Assembly: GCF_020283565.1 (NCBI RefSeq) | Contig: NC_060060.1 | Location: 50,022,015-50,086,014 of the forward strand | Origin: Trifolium pratense | Lineage: Eukaryota; Streptophyta; Magnoliopsida; Fabales; Fabaceae | Direction of reading: 5' to 3' | Length of the DNA: 64,000 nucleotides | Notes under the pieces: generated by a model | What the model saw: the letters and a program-made list of their open reading frames with translations, nothing else | What the model was told of the DNA's origin: nothing | Databases searched by the model: none | Position numbers and translations under genes: made by a program | Shown here: positions 10,398-20,700 of the stretch, in pieces | Position numbering within the stretch: position 1 is the stretch's first letter | How the letters are laid out: every line of letters begins with the position of its first letter

Positions 10398-13300
10398 TAA
10401 TTCCTCATATAGGCAAATTCCTAATTTGTTCCTAAGCCTTTCAAATTGATGAGCATCTAATGCTTTAGTAAAGATATCAGCTACCTGTTCTTCAGTTGCA
10501 ACATGCTCCAATTTCACAATATTTTCCTCTACTAAATCCCTGATGAAGTGATGACGAATGTCAATATGCTTTGTTCTACTGTGCTGTATAGGATTTTTTG
10601 AAATATTTATGGCGCTTAAATTGTCACAGTACAATGTTAGAGCATCCTGTTCAACATTATATTCCTTAAGCATCTGCTTCATCCACAATAATTGAGAGCA
10701 ACTACTCCCAGCTGCAATGTACTCAGCCTCTGCAGTGGATAGAGAAACACAGTTTTGTTTCTTGCTAAACCATGAGATAAGATTTTCTCCTAGGTAAAAA
10801 CATCCACCAGAGGTGCTTTTTCTGTCATCAGCACATCCAGCCCAATCTGCATCACAATATCCCATCAACCTAGCATTGTTGGTGTGGGAATACATTATTC
10901 CATAATCAGAAGTTGCATTGACATACTTCAAGATTCTTTTTACTTGTGTAAGATGGCTCATCTTTGGCTCAGCTTGGTACCTTGCACATACACCAACTGC
11001 AAAGGTGATGTCAGGTCTGCTTGTTGTGAGGTATAGTAGGCTCCCTATCATGCTTCTATATAGGCTTTGGTCTACATCTACACCTTTCTCATCCTTGGTT
11101 AATTTTAGATGTGTGGCAGCAGGTGTTCTTTTGTGTGCAGCATTTTCCATGCCAAATTTCTTTATGATATTTTTAGCATACTTGCTTTGAGACACAAATA
11201 TTGTGTCTTCCATCTGTTTCACCTGTAATCCAAGAAAATAGGTTAATTCTCCTACCAAGCTCATCTCAAATTCAGACTGCATCTGTCTCACAAAGTGTTG
11301 GACCATCGGTTCCGCCATCCCTCCAAAGACTATGTCATCAACATATATCTGTGCTATCAACAAGTTTCCATTCATTTCTTTGACAAATAAGGTCTTGTCA
11401 TTTCCACCTTTCTTGTATCCCTGGTTGATCAGGAATTCAGTTAACCTTTCATACCAAGCCCTTGGTGCTTGTTTCAAGCCATACAAAGCCTTTTTCAGTT
11501 TGTAGACATGATCCGGATGATTTGGATCTATGAAACCCTTGGGCTGTTCAACAAACACTTCTTCATGAAGATACCCATTTAGAAAGGCGCTCTTGACATC
11601 CATTTGGTAGAGTTTGAGTTTGAGGATGCAAGCTACACCAAGAAGTAGCCTTATGGATTCTAGTCTTGCCACGGGAGCAAAGGTCTCATCAAAGTCAATT
11701 CCCTCCACCTGAGTGTAGCCTTGAGCTACCAGTCTTGCCTTATTCCTTGTTACTGTACCCTTCTCATCAGACTTATTCTTGTATATCCATTTAGTTCCTA
11801 TGACATTTACTCCATGTGGTCTTGGAACAAGGTCCCAGACTTCATTTCTCTTGAATTGATTCAATTCCTCTTGCATTGCTTCAATCCAGAACTCATCAGT
11901 AAGAGCCTCTTTTATGTTTTTAGGCTCAAATTTTGATACAAAACAAGTGTTTGAGATAGCATCAATCTTTCTTCTGGTAGCAATGCCCTGGTCTGGATCA
12001 CCTATGATTAGATCTTTAGGGTGATTCTTCTGTGTCCTAATAGATGGTGCTTTTGCTGGGGCAGGTACAGAGTCTTGATCAGATTCATCACCTTTTAATT
12101 CAGACTTTTCACTTTGTGTCATCTCATCAGAGTTGTCAGGAGATGGTTCAACATCTGTTTCCACATCCGATGGTTGAGTGGATGGTGCATCATCAATCAC
12201 AACATTGATCGTTTCCATAATGACTTTGGTTTTTGTGTTATAGACCCTGTAGGCTCTGCTATTCAAGGAATATCCCAGAAATATACCTTCTTCACTTTTA
12301 GGATCAAGTTTTCGTCTTGGTTCTCTGTCAGCAAGAATGTAGCATTTACTCCCAAAAATGTGAAAATGTTTCACAGTTGGTTTTCTTCCCTTCCATAATT
12401 CATACAAGGTTGCAGATGTTCCCTTTTTGAGTGTTACACGGTTGTGTATGTAGCAGGCTGTACTCATAGCCTCTGCCCAGAACTGATATGGAAGACCCTT
12501 GACATGAAGCATTACCCTAGCAGACTCTTGAATGGTTCTATTCTTTCTCTCTACTACACCATTTTGTTGTGGTGTTATGGGAGCAGAGAATTCATGTTGG
12601 ATACCTTCTGCTGCACAGAAATCATAGAATTTGCTATTCTCAAATTCCTTTCCATGATCACTTCTGACCCTTATGATGACAGACCCCTTTTCTCTTTGAA
12701 GTTGTACACATAAGTTTCTAAATGTTTCAAAACTATCTGATTTTTCTCTAAGGAAGTCTATCCATGTAAATCTAGAGAAATCATCCACCATAACAAAAGC
12801 ATACCTTTTTCCTCCAAGACTTTCAGTCTGCATAGGTCCCATCAAATCCATGTGTAACAATTCAAGTGTTCTGGTAGTAGATTGATGTTGAAGCCTTGGG
12901 TGCGCCACCTTGGTTTGTTTGCCTATCTGACATTCTCCACATATTGTTCCTTCGTCTATCTTTAGCTTGGGTAATCCTCTGATTGCTTCTTCAGCTATGG
13001 CCTTTTTCATTCCTCTCAGGTGTAGATGACCCAACTTTTGATGCCAGAGTTTGACTTCCTCATTTTTGCTTATGAGGCAGGTAGACATATAATTTCCTTC
13101 TTCAGACACCCACAAGTAACAATTGTCTTTGGACCTTACTCCCTTCATTATCAGTCTTCCTTCTTCATCTGTAACAAGGCATTCTGATTGTGTGAAGTTC
13201 ACCTTCATGCCTTGGTCACATAGTTGACTGATGCTAATCAAATTTGCTGTAAGTCCTTTTACTAACAGAACATTGTCTAAGTTTGGTAACCCATTATCAA

Positions 13301-15251
13301 TTAGGTTCCCAATTCCTTTTATTTCTCCCTTAGCTCCATCTCCAAATGTTACAAAGCTTGTGGCATAGGACCTTAGGTTGGCTAGATACCCTTCCACTCC
13401 AGTCATGTGTCTAGAGCATCCACTGTCAAAATACCAATCTTGTCTAGATGATGCCCGCAGTGATGTATGAGCTATCAAGCTTACACCATCTTCCTTCTTC
13501 TTCCACTCTTTCTTGACATTCACGTTCTCAGATTTGGGTTCAAGTGGCCGTGAATTCTGTGGATAGCCGTACAGTTTGTAGCAATAAGGTCTAATGTGCC
13601 CTTTCCTACCACAATAATGACACCTCCAATTCCTTCTTTTAGTCCTAGATCTTGACCTGTTGTATCGATGGTGAGGCGGGTGTTGAGGCATCGAGTTAGT
13701 CTGGACATGCTGCTTGGGTTTTAACCATGTGTCAGTTCCCTGATGTGTGGGAGGATGAGGAGGTAGTAACCCACCACTAACAGGAAAAGTTTTATCAATG
13801 GGGGTAGTGATTGTAGCTTTGTTGTAACCCATTTCTTGATCCACTATCTCGTAATCAAAACCAATAGGTTTCTTACCAGCACTTTGTTTTAGCAGCATGG
13901 CTTGAAACTTTTCTTCTCCTGATGCAAAGACTCTAACTTGTTTTCTAGCATGCTCCAAGTCTTCATTCAGCTTTTCAATCTCTTTGTTGAGAGTCTTAAT
14001 TATATCCAGACATTCATTCTTCTCGGCCTGAAGTTGACAATTTGTCTTCTTTTGTTTTTCCAAGGCTTTGCAGAATTCATTGCTCCTGATGAATAAGTCC
14101 TTATAGGTAGCCAGAAGTTTTTCATATGATGTTTCATCGCATGATTCAGCATCAGATTCATAGACACCTGTCAATGCATTGACAAGTTTAGCAGATTCAC
14201 CTTCATCTTCTTCTGAATCATCCTCATCTGACCAAGTAACAGCAAGACTCTTCTTCTTCTTCAGAAAAGTAGGGCATTCAGATTTGATATGACCAAATCC
14301 TTCGCACTCATGACACTGAACTCCTCTAGATGAAGTACTTTTGTCATCACTTCTGGTCCTCCTTTGACTAGATACAGGTTTGTTGAAGTCAGATTTGGTG
14401 CTTGGACCATTGAACTTATTGTTGAAGTCAGATTTGGTACTTGGACCATTGAATTTATTTCTTTTATCCATCCTCTTCATGATACGGTTGAACTGTCTTC
14501 CAAGTAACACCATGGCTTCAGATAAACTTTCATCACTCTCCATATCTATCTCATCATCTTCTGCAGTAGTAAAAGCCAAACTTTTGTTTTTCTTCTCTTT
14601 TCTTTGGTTTATGCTCATCTCATAGGTTTGAAGTGAGCCTATTAGTTCATCCACTTGAATGTTGGCCAGATCCTGAGATTCTTCTATTGCTGTTACTTTC
14701 ATGTCAAACCTCTTAGGTAGAGATCTGAGAATTTTGCTCACCAGCTTTTCATCTGATATGGGTTCTCCCAAGGCATCAAATGAGTTTGCAAATTGTAAAA
14801 TATTCATGTGAAAGTCATGAATAGTCTCTTCTTCCTTCATACTCAGATTTTCAAAATTTGTGCGAAGCATCTGAAGTTTGGACAGCTTTACCTTGTTGGT
14901 TCCTTCATGTGCTTTCCTGAGTATTTCCCACGCCTGTTTGGCTACAGTGCATCGTTTAACAAGTCTGAACATGTTGATGTCCACCCCATTGAATATGGCA
15001 TTCAAGGCTTTTGAATTTCCCAGAGCTAAGTCATCCTCGTCTTTGGAATAGTCTTTATTAGGCTTGATTTCACCTGTTACCTTTCCATCCTTATCAATGA
15101 CCATAGGGGGTTCCCATCCATTTTCTACAGCTTTCCATGTTCTGCTATCAATGGATTTAAGAAACACCATCATCTTAGCTTTCCAGTAGTCATAGTTCTC
15201 AGGCCCAGTTAGCAGTGGTGGTTTAGAAACCGTTCCTCCTTCCTTGTCCAT
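10395..15251 (-). CDS. Sirevirus gag-pol polyprotein (1618 aa)
   Basis: Starts at an ATG 69 nt inside the 5' LTR boundary. Order of domains: gag/UBN2-like region (1-250), first zinc knuckle CHECEGFGHIKSEC (313-326), long coiled-coil stretch (~370-445), basic region and second knuckle CHYCGRKGHIRPYC (544-557), aspartic protease DSG (609-611), integrase HHCC zinc site (LWHQKLGHLH ... CGECQIGKQ) and catalytic core (~795-960), reverse transcriptase with YVDD (~1150-1400), and RNase H to the end. That is the copia order with integrase before reverse transcriptase. The protein makes virus-like particles and copies the RNA to DNA in the cytoplasm before integration. A 13-residue unit (FNGPSTKSDFN...) is tandemly duplicated near residues 267-291. 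No frameshift or internal stop is seen. It ends in TAG within the readthrough context. Confidence 0.95.
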   Translation of the reverse strand: MDKEGGTVSKPPLLTGPENYDYWKAKMMVFLKSIDSRTWKAVENGWEPPMVIDKDGKVTGEIKPNKDYSKDEDDLALGNSKALNAIFNGVDINMFRLVKRCTVAKQAWEILRKAHEGTNKVKLSKLQMLRTNFENLSMKEEETIHDFHMNILQFANSFDALGEPISDEKLVSKILRSLPKRFDMKVTAIEESQDLANIQVDELIGSLQTYEMSINQRKEKKNKSLAFTTAEDDEIDMESDESLSEAMVLLGRQFNRIMKRMDKRNKFNGPSTKSDFNNKFNGPSTKSDFNKPVSSQRRTRSDDKSTSSRGVQCHECEGFGHIKSECPTFLKKKKSLAVTWSDEDDSEEDEGESAKLVNALTGVYESDAESCDETSYEKLLATYKDLFIRSNEFCKALEKQKKTNCQLQAEKNECLDIIKTLNKEIEKLNEDLEHARKQVRVFASGEEKFQAMLLKQSAGKKPIGFDYEIVDQEMGYNKATITTPIDKTFPVSGGLLPPHPPTHQGTDTWLKPKQHVQTNSMPQHPPHHRYNRSRSRTKRRNWRCHYCGRKGHIRPYCYKLYGYPQNSRPLEPKSENVNVKKEWKKKEDGVSLIAHTSLRASSRQDWYFDSGCSRHMTGVEGYLANLRSYATSFVTFGDGAKGEIKGIGNLIDNGLPNLDNVLLVKGLTANLISISQLCDQGMKVNFTQSECLVTDEEGRLIMKGVRSKDNCYLWVSEEGNYMSTCLISKNEEVKLWHQKLGHLHLRGMKKAIAEEAIRGLPKLKIDEGTICGECQIGKQTKVAHPRLQHQSTTRTLELLHMDLMGPMQTESLGGKRYAFVMVDDFSRFTWIDFLREKSDSFETFRNLCVQLQREKGSVIIRVRSDHGKEFENSKFYDFCAAEGIQHEFSAPITPQQNGVVERKNRTIQESARVMLHVKGLPYQFWAEAMSTACYIHNRVTLKKGTSATLYELWKGRKPTVKHFHIFGSKCYILADREPRRKLDPKSEEGIFLGYSLNSRAYRVYNTKTKVIMETINVVIDDAPSTQPSDVETDVEPSPDNSDEMTQSEKSELKGDESDQDSVPAPAKAPSIRTQKNHPKDLIIGDPDQGIATRRKIDAISNTCFVSKFEPKNIKEALTDEFWIEAMQEELNQFKRNEVWDLVPRPHGVNVIGTKWIYKNKSDEKGTVTRNKARLVAQGYTQVEGIDFDETFAPVARLESIRLLLGVACILKLKLYQMDVKSAFLNGYLHEEVFVEQPKGFIDPNHPDHVYKLKKALYGLKQAPRAWYERLTEFLINQGYKKGGNDKTLFVKEMNGNLLIAQIYVDDIVFGGMAEPMVQHFVRQMQSEFEMSLVGELTYFLGLQVKQMEDTIFVSQSKYAKNIIKKFGMENAAHKRTPAATHLKLTKDEKGVDVDQSLYRSMIGSLLYLTTSRPDITFAVGVCARYQAEPKMSHLTQVKRILKYVNATSDYGIMYSHTNNARLMGYCDADWAGCADDRKSTSGGCFYLGENLISWFSKKQNCVSLSTAEAEYIAAGSSCSQLLWMKQMLKEYNVEQDALTLYCDNLSAINISKNPIQHSRTKHIDIRHHFIRDLVEENIVKLEHVATEEQVADIFTKALDAHQFERLRNKLGICLYEEL

Positions 15252-15305
15252 CTCACCAGAAATTTCCGTCCCTGAAGCTCACCCTGAGTTTCGAGCAGGG
15301 TGCCT

Positions 15306-15317
15306 GCTCTGATGCCA
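15306..15317 (-). promoter_or_regulatory. Primer-binding site (initiator tRNA-Met type)
   Basis: Minus-strand TGGCATCAGAGC lies two bases inside the 5' LTR. It matches the 3' end complement of plant initiator tRNA-Met (TGGTATCAGAGC) except for one base. Confidence 0.85.
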
Positions 15318-15319
15318 AT

Positions 15320-16330
15320 TGAAATTCTGGCACACTAGTGTTAAGATGTTGTACTCAACGCTTCACCACTATAATACACTTTTAATGCGTGAATCAATGA
15401 TCCAACATCCAACCGCGCATACACAAGGAATAATAAACTAAATAAACTGAAAGTAAATTAACACAGTAATTTGTTAACCCAGTTAAGCATAAGCCTACTC
15501 TGGGGGATACCAATCCAGGAGTGAATCCACTATGATAGTATTAGTTTGAAGCCCTCAATAAACCTCCCGTTTATGACTTCTCACCTAATCACCACCTGTG
15601 CTATATCCTACCTAAGACACACCTAGGTATGAGAACCTCCGCTCAACTCCTCTTGACCACACCCACTGTGATCGTACAATACTAGATTTAATATGTGAAG
15701 ACACACTTCATAAAACACTCACACCACTTCCGTGCTTAAAAGCTTTGGAATGGTATACACACACTATCTCCTTGCTTAGAAGCTCCAGAGATATTACAAT
15801 GCACAAACACACAGTTCCTAGTCTAGTGGAAAATCAACACAAGACTTAGAACACAATTGACACAATACTAAAACCTAAACTCACGCTTTGTAAGACTCAA
15901 ATCTGGTTTCAGTGAATTGAACAATGGAGTCAACCTTCTTTAAATAACCTTCACGAGCTCAGGCTAGGTCTTCAATTAGGCTTCAATAGCACAGCATGAT
16001 TAATGGTTCCTTCAGGGAATAATCTTCAATTAAAATGTTTTGTTTCCTTAACTTGAAGATCTGATTAGCAAGCAACACTTGATCACGAGATCCATTAATA
16101 ATTATGCGTGACAACGCTCCTTATCACAAACGAACATTTATTGTGGATTCCATATATAGAACTTAGGCGCGAGATCTCACCATACACAGGCCCGGCCTAC
16201 TGGATGTGGTATCCAATGTTGAAGTATTGTACCGAACATCTTGCTTATACTGGATGGTGGAAACATGTAGTTCCACATCAGAAAAGATCACATGTTTTAG
16301 CAAAATGAGGCCAACCATACAACGCCAACA
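15320..16330 (-). repeat. 5' LTR of the Sirevirus
   Basis: 1011 bp, nearly identical to 6228-7238. As the 5' LTR of a minus-strand element it should hold the promoter that drives leftward transcription. AAATG follows its outer end. Confidence 0.95.
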
Positions 16331-17008
16331 AAATGCAAAAGGACGCGTGACAGAAGACTAGTAGTTTTACGTTAAAGTAGCAGTTACTTAGTTTTTCTAT
16401 AAATAGGAGTTTGTAAGTCGAAATAGGGGTCACAATTTACTTACACAAATTCCCAAACACTCAAAGTATCCATGTTACAGCGAGAAAAGAGTTACTCGAG
16501 AAAGATGTATGAATCAGTGAACCATCTTTATGTATTTGTAACATTTACATTTCAAATGCAATTTTATTTCTTTTAAATCTTTACTTTCAAAGTATTTACG
16601 TTTCTGCATTTAAATGGTTCTCTCATTCGAGTGAACTTTCTCTTCATTTTCACATAATTTATGTTTCACACTTGTGTTTCATAAAACTTCGTTTTATAAA
16701 TTACGCAACTGAAAATCTTTCACTTTAAACACATTGTTATTGCAAACTAATAATGTATTTAATGAAGAACATTCAAACCTCTTTTAATATAACGCACGAA
16801 CAATTGTCCCGAGATTTACTAGTTGGTCTCTCAAGTAATTAATTTAAACTAGCGGTTGTTTACCAAAAATCAGTGTAAACAAGTATAAAGGTTACTTTCT
16901 TGACACCGGGGATTGCCGTTTACATTTGACTCCTTTAGATATTTGGATAAAAATATGTGATAATATTCTAATTATAAAAAATAAAATAAAAAATCAATGA
17001 CTATGATA
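16331..17008 (+). other. Possible promoter/leader of an older LTR-type sequence
   Basis: Past the target duplication there is a clear TATA-like CTATAAATAG (16398-16407), then a long non-coding leader and, near 16900-16925, GACACCGGGGATTGCCG. This resembles an LTR-element promoter and leader into which the Sirevirus jumped, but I found no partner LTR and no coding part. Low confidence. Confidence 0.3.
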
Positions 17009-17583
17009 TAAGACCATCTCCAATGGTGGTTCTTATTTTTTTAAGTACTAGTATCTAATAGGTACTCCCATTGGAGCAAAATCAAAATAGTACCTAATAG
17101 GTACTAGTTCTAAAATAAGAATTGGTACCTATATCATGTTTTGTGGGACCAATTTATAATGATGTAGAGTTATTGGTTAGATGTGTTATTGGTGAGACTT
17201 ATTTAAAACATTTTAAGAATTGTTGGGTTGGAGGAATTGAGTACTTATTAGAGCATCCACAATAGAGCTACTCATTTTTGAGTACTTAAGTGGGCCCCAC
17301 ATGTACACATCATTCATTTATAATTTTTTTAATAATAGTACATAATAAGTACTTAATCCCTCCAACCCAAAACCTCTTCAAAAGTTCTAAATTGGTCCCA
17401 CTAGTAGCACATCTATCTAATAACTCAACATCATTTTAAATGGATCCCACAAAAATTATTTAGGTACTATGTCTTATTGTAGAACTAGTACCTATTAGGT
17501 ACAATTTTGTTTTTGCTCCAATGGGAGTACCTATTAGGTACTAGTACTTAAAAATATAAGTACCACTATTGGAGATGGTCTTA
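17009..17583. mobile_element. Fold-back MITE (~575 bp, arms ~240 bp)
   Basis: Left end TAAGACCATCTCCAATGG pairs with the right end CCACTATTGGAGATGGTCTTA (reverse complement). Inner segments such as GGTACTCCCATTGGAGC and its complement near 17515-17535 extend the pairing, so most of the element folds on itself. The target duplication is not clear. Confidence 0.6.
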
Positions 17584-17683
17584 GATACTAATATTAAAAA
17601 ATTATAAAAGAGTGATGTGTACACATGAGACCCAATTAAGTACCAACAATTAGGAAGCTCCGTTATGGATGCTCTAACGATTG
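17248..17683. mobile_element. Second TIR element interleaved with the fold-back MITE
   Basis: TTAGAGCATCCACAATAGAG at the left and its diverged complement ending GGATGCTCTAA at the right define short inverted ends. The two elements overlap without nesting, so one is probably a recombinant or both belong to one composite MITE. A partial relative of the interior occurs at 41347-41512. Confidence 0.45.
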
Positions 17684-17918
17684 AAAAATTGAGAGGTTCC
17701 TTTCTCCTTTAAGCATAAGAGCCGCGACTGCCTTCTACATAAACTCCCCACCTAGCAGACACCACATGTCCTTCATTAATTCCTCCCATCAATCTCCAAC
17801 TAGATATTTTCTTCTCCAACTAGATATTTTAATAAATACTACCAACAAATGACTACAATTAATTACATACACCCGATCTTCTATTTTTTTTTTTTGGTAG
17901 AGATCTTTTATTTTTTTA
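17684..17918. other. Intergenic sequence, no gene seen
   Basis: Contains a small direct repeat CTCCAACTAGATATTTT (17795-17830) and a T-run near 17885-17900; nothing else recognisable. Confidence 0.3.
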
Positions 17919-18092
17919 AGGCAAATATAATGTTAACTTTTTAATACTTTAAATAGAAAGTTTTTATAAAATTTTTATGGGAGTCAATACATTGAAAATT
18001 TGTAGTGTTTAATTTTTTGAATAATTTTTTTTTAAATGAAATGCTTAAAGAGTTCACCGGAAACATTTGTTAGCAAAATCCTCTCTTAAAGC
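17919..18092. mobile_element. Degraded MULE-type MITE related to 56248-56442
   Basis: Interior phrases (TTTAAATAGAAAG, AATTTTTATGGGAGTC, GAAATGCTTAAAGAG) and the end TTGTTAGCAAAATCC match the copy at 56248-56442 in order, but the GC-rich terminal hairpins are mutated. The boundaries are approximate. Confidence 0.5.
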
Positions 18093-18229
18093 CAAAGAAA
18101 AATTGTTTTTCAAAAAAAAAAAAAGCCAAAGAAAATTTTATTCAAGCAAGTGGCATATTCTCTTAGTCATAAAATATAAGTAAAATTCATTGTTTAGCTT
18201 TATTGTATAATTGTTTTGGAGTGGGCTTA

Positions 18230-18460
18230 AAAGTCCAAATGCTGGGGAAATCTTTTCATGGACCGTCGAGCATGGCCCAATTGTGGGACTAGAGCTGTCA
18301 AAACGGGCAATCCGGATGATTTCGGGCTGGCCCGGTCGGGATTTGGACTTTGTCGGGCCGGGCTAAAAAGTCCGGATAAAAAAAAGGGCTACCAAAATTA
18401 GTGCCGAGTCTGATCCGGTACAGGTTGTTGGGCTTTCGGGCCGGCCCTTTTTTTTTTACT
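18230..18460. repeat. GGCC/CCGG-rich hAT-like repeat end
   Basis: AGAGCTGTCAAAACGGGC followed by blocks of GGCCCGG and GTCGGGCCGGG resembles the ends of plant hAT MITEs with 'GGGC' subterminal repeats. No matching right end was found. Confidence 0.35.
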
Positions 18461-18501
18461 TCTAGTGCTTAAACTCAACATTATAAATATGATTAATAAT
18501 T

Positions 18502-18815
18502 CTCGCGTGTCCTATTTTTACTCATCTGCTACTTATATTATATTATATTATATATATATAATAATTCTCGCGCGCCGTATTTTTACGCATCCGCTATCTA
18601 CGAGTTTCTCGCGCGCCATATTTTTACTCATCCGCTACCTACGATTTTCTCGCGCCCTATTTTTACACATCCGCTACTTACGAGTTTCTCGCGCGTCATA
18701 TTTTTACTCATCCGCTACTTACGACTTTCTCGCGCGCCCTATTTTTACCCATCCGCTGCGTACGAGTTTCTCGCGCGCCCTATTTTTATTTATCCGCTAC
18801 GTACGAGTTTCTCGC
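18502..18815 (+). repeat. ~43-bp tandem array (about 7 units)
   Basis: Units of the form TTTCTCGCGCGCCATATT plus TTACTCATCCGCTACSTACG repeat about seven times with substitutions in the CGCGCG core and in CTACSTACGAG. The reading frame that spans it (18465-18869) only translates the repeat and is not a gene. The array stops exactly where the large inverted repeat begins. Confidence 0.85.
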
Positions 18816-19982
18816 GATGAACATGTCCATTGGAGGTGCTCGTGTCCTTATGAGGTAGTAATATTTTAGTACTTATTTTTTTTCCTATGGATTAACTTTT
18901 TTTTTGACAAGTTTTTCCTATGGATTAACTGATTAGTATATATTCAATACTATTTTTTAAAAACGAATTTTGTTTTTATTATACGTTTTTTTATATACTT
19001 TTTTATTTATTAGGGGTTAACAACAAGAATGACAATGTTGGAAACCGTTGTTCTTAGCATAAAACAATGTGTGGAAGAATTAAAAGAAATTGTAATCAAG
19101 AGTGTAACACTGAAAACACTCAAACATTCCTGAAGTAAAAGATATGGATGCTATTTTGAAAAGATTTTCGATAGAAAAAGATTTGGTTGAAAAGGAAATC
19201 AGAGGTCGCGAGGAATTCTGGCTAATTAAAAGGAAATCAGAGGTCGCGAGGAAATTAGAAAATTCGTTTGGGACAAATTTCAGACGGAATGTGGCCCGTC
19301 CAAAAAACACTCGTTGCTAATTAAAATTTCCGTCCCAAAATCTGTCCCAACTACTTTTAGACAGATTTCAGCCAGCATTCCTACAAGGTCGCGAGAAAAA
19401 GATTTGTCCCAAATTAAGCCAATGTGAACAAAAGTTAGTATTTGATTCCTTGTAGGAATGCTAGCTGAAATCTGTCTAAAAGTAGTTGGGACAGATTTTG
19501 GGACGGAAATTTTAATTAGCAACGAGTGTTTTTTGGACGGGCCACATTCCGTCTGAAATTTGTCCCAAACGAATTTTCTGATTTCCTCGCGACCTCTGAT
19601 TTCCTTTTCAACCAAATCTTTTTCTATCGAAAATCTTTTCAAAATAGCATCCATATCTTTTACTTCAGGAATGTTTGAGCGTTTCGATGTTACACTCTTG
19701 ATTACAATTTCTTTTAATTCTTCCACACATTGTTTTATGCTAAGAACAACGGTTTCCAACATTGTCATTTTTGTTGTTAACCCCTGATAAATAAAAAAGT
19801 ATATAAAAAAACGTATAATAAAAACAAAATTCGTTTTTAAAAAATAGTATTGAATATATACTAATCAGTTAATCCATAGGAAAAACTTGTCAAAAAAAAA
19901 AGTTAATCCATAGGAAAAAAAATAAGTACTAAAATATTACTACCTCATAAGGACACGAGCACCTCCAATGGACATGTTCATC
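18816..19982. repeat. Large inverted repeat: arms 573 and 535 bp, 59-bp spacer
   Basis: The left arm (18816-19388) is repeated in reverse complement at 19448-19982 with only scattered differences. The main one is an extra ~35 bp in the left arm created by a local duplication around GAAATCAGAGGTCGCGAG. The spacer is 19389-19447. Both arms contain the same fragment of a gene-like sequence. Transcripts through the locus would fold into a ~530-bp hairpin. Confidence 0.9.
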
Positions 19983-20270
19983 ACGTGATTGATGAAATAA
20001 ATTTGGATTCCCATTGGCAAAATGGTCGTTCTCCACTTTATATGTTTTTACAGCATCTGCTTGATTACTATGAATTGAATTAAAGAAAAAAGTGTAAGTA
20101 TCAAACAGTTTAATCTGGTAAAAAGAAGTCAAACAAATTCTTGAAAAATAAAAAAAATTGTGTACCCATCCGATATCTCAATTATAGAATTTCGTTTGGA
20201 CAACGGAGATGTCACAGAATGTGATTCCTGATCATGGTCATTTTGTTTTCGTTTTCTTTGGTTGTCCATA
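19448..20270 (-). pseudogene. Unknown gene fragment, apparently with introns (one arm lies in the inverted repeat)
   Basis: On the minus strand an ATG at about 20270 opens a short exon (MDNQRKRKQNDHD..., to ~20165). A second coding-like piece follows (~20065-19945, ending ...DEHVHWRCSCPYE before a GT), and a third begins after an AG at ~19785 (…MTMLETVVLSIKQCVEELKE…) and runs across the inverted repeat. The coding-like pieces are separated by AT-rich, GT...AG-bounded segments, as in a plant gene. I do not recognise the protein; it is charged with no clear motif. The third piece would read through the spacer into the other arm, so the 3' end of the source gene is missing. Exon limits are guesses. 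Confidence 0.4.
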
Positions 20271-20700
20271 TCGAAAAAAAATTGAAAACAAAATAGTTTG
20301 GAGAAGACAAAATGAAATTAAGAGAATGTAATCAAGAAAATTGATCCACTTGTTTAGCAACTGACTTAAGAAGAATTTGATTGATGATTGTTGACTAAAA
20401 AGGAATATAATTCAATAATTATTACCATATTATTGATGATTCAAATGAATTCAATAATTATTAATAAATAAAAAAGATTTTTTTTCCTTTCCAGAAAAGG
20501 AAATAGAGATTAGGTACCGTTTGAAACTTTTGAAGACAAAAAAAAAATAATTTTTTTAGCATATTGTTGATTGACAATGTTTTAAAATATTTTTTAATTT
20601 TATTTATTTAGTTTTAAATTTATTGGTTGAAAATTTTAGAGATTAAAAATTTGTTGAACCATCTATAAAAATATATTTATTTAACTTTTGAACTTGTTTA
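20271..20700. other. AT-rich sequence, no gene seen
   Basis: Upstream of the putative fragment start; contains a small repeat ATTCAATAATTATTA (20410-20465). It may hold the source gene's old promoter, but no motif supports that. Confidence 0.3.

Larger units (their letters stand above)
6228..16330 (-). mobile_element. Intact Ty1/copia Sirevirus (SIRE-type) retrotransposon
   Basis: Complete element in minus orientation: two 1011-bp LTRs (6228-7238 and 15320-16330, each TG...CA on the plus strand) and a 5-bp target duplication AAATG at 6223-6227 and 16331-16335. The primer-binding site beside the 5' LTR resembles initiator tRNA-Met; there are repeated polypurine tracts beside the 3' LTR, one long gag-pol frame and an additional long 3' frame. 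Two CCHC knuckles, a coiled-coil-rich gag extension, the extra envelope-like frame and multiple polypurine tracts are Sirevirus traits. I count about five differences between the LTRs (about 0.5%); with the commonly used 1.3e-8 substitutions/site/year this suggests roughly 0.2 My since insertion. Both coding frames are unbroken, so it may be autonomous. Confidence 0.95.
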
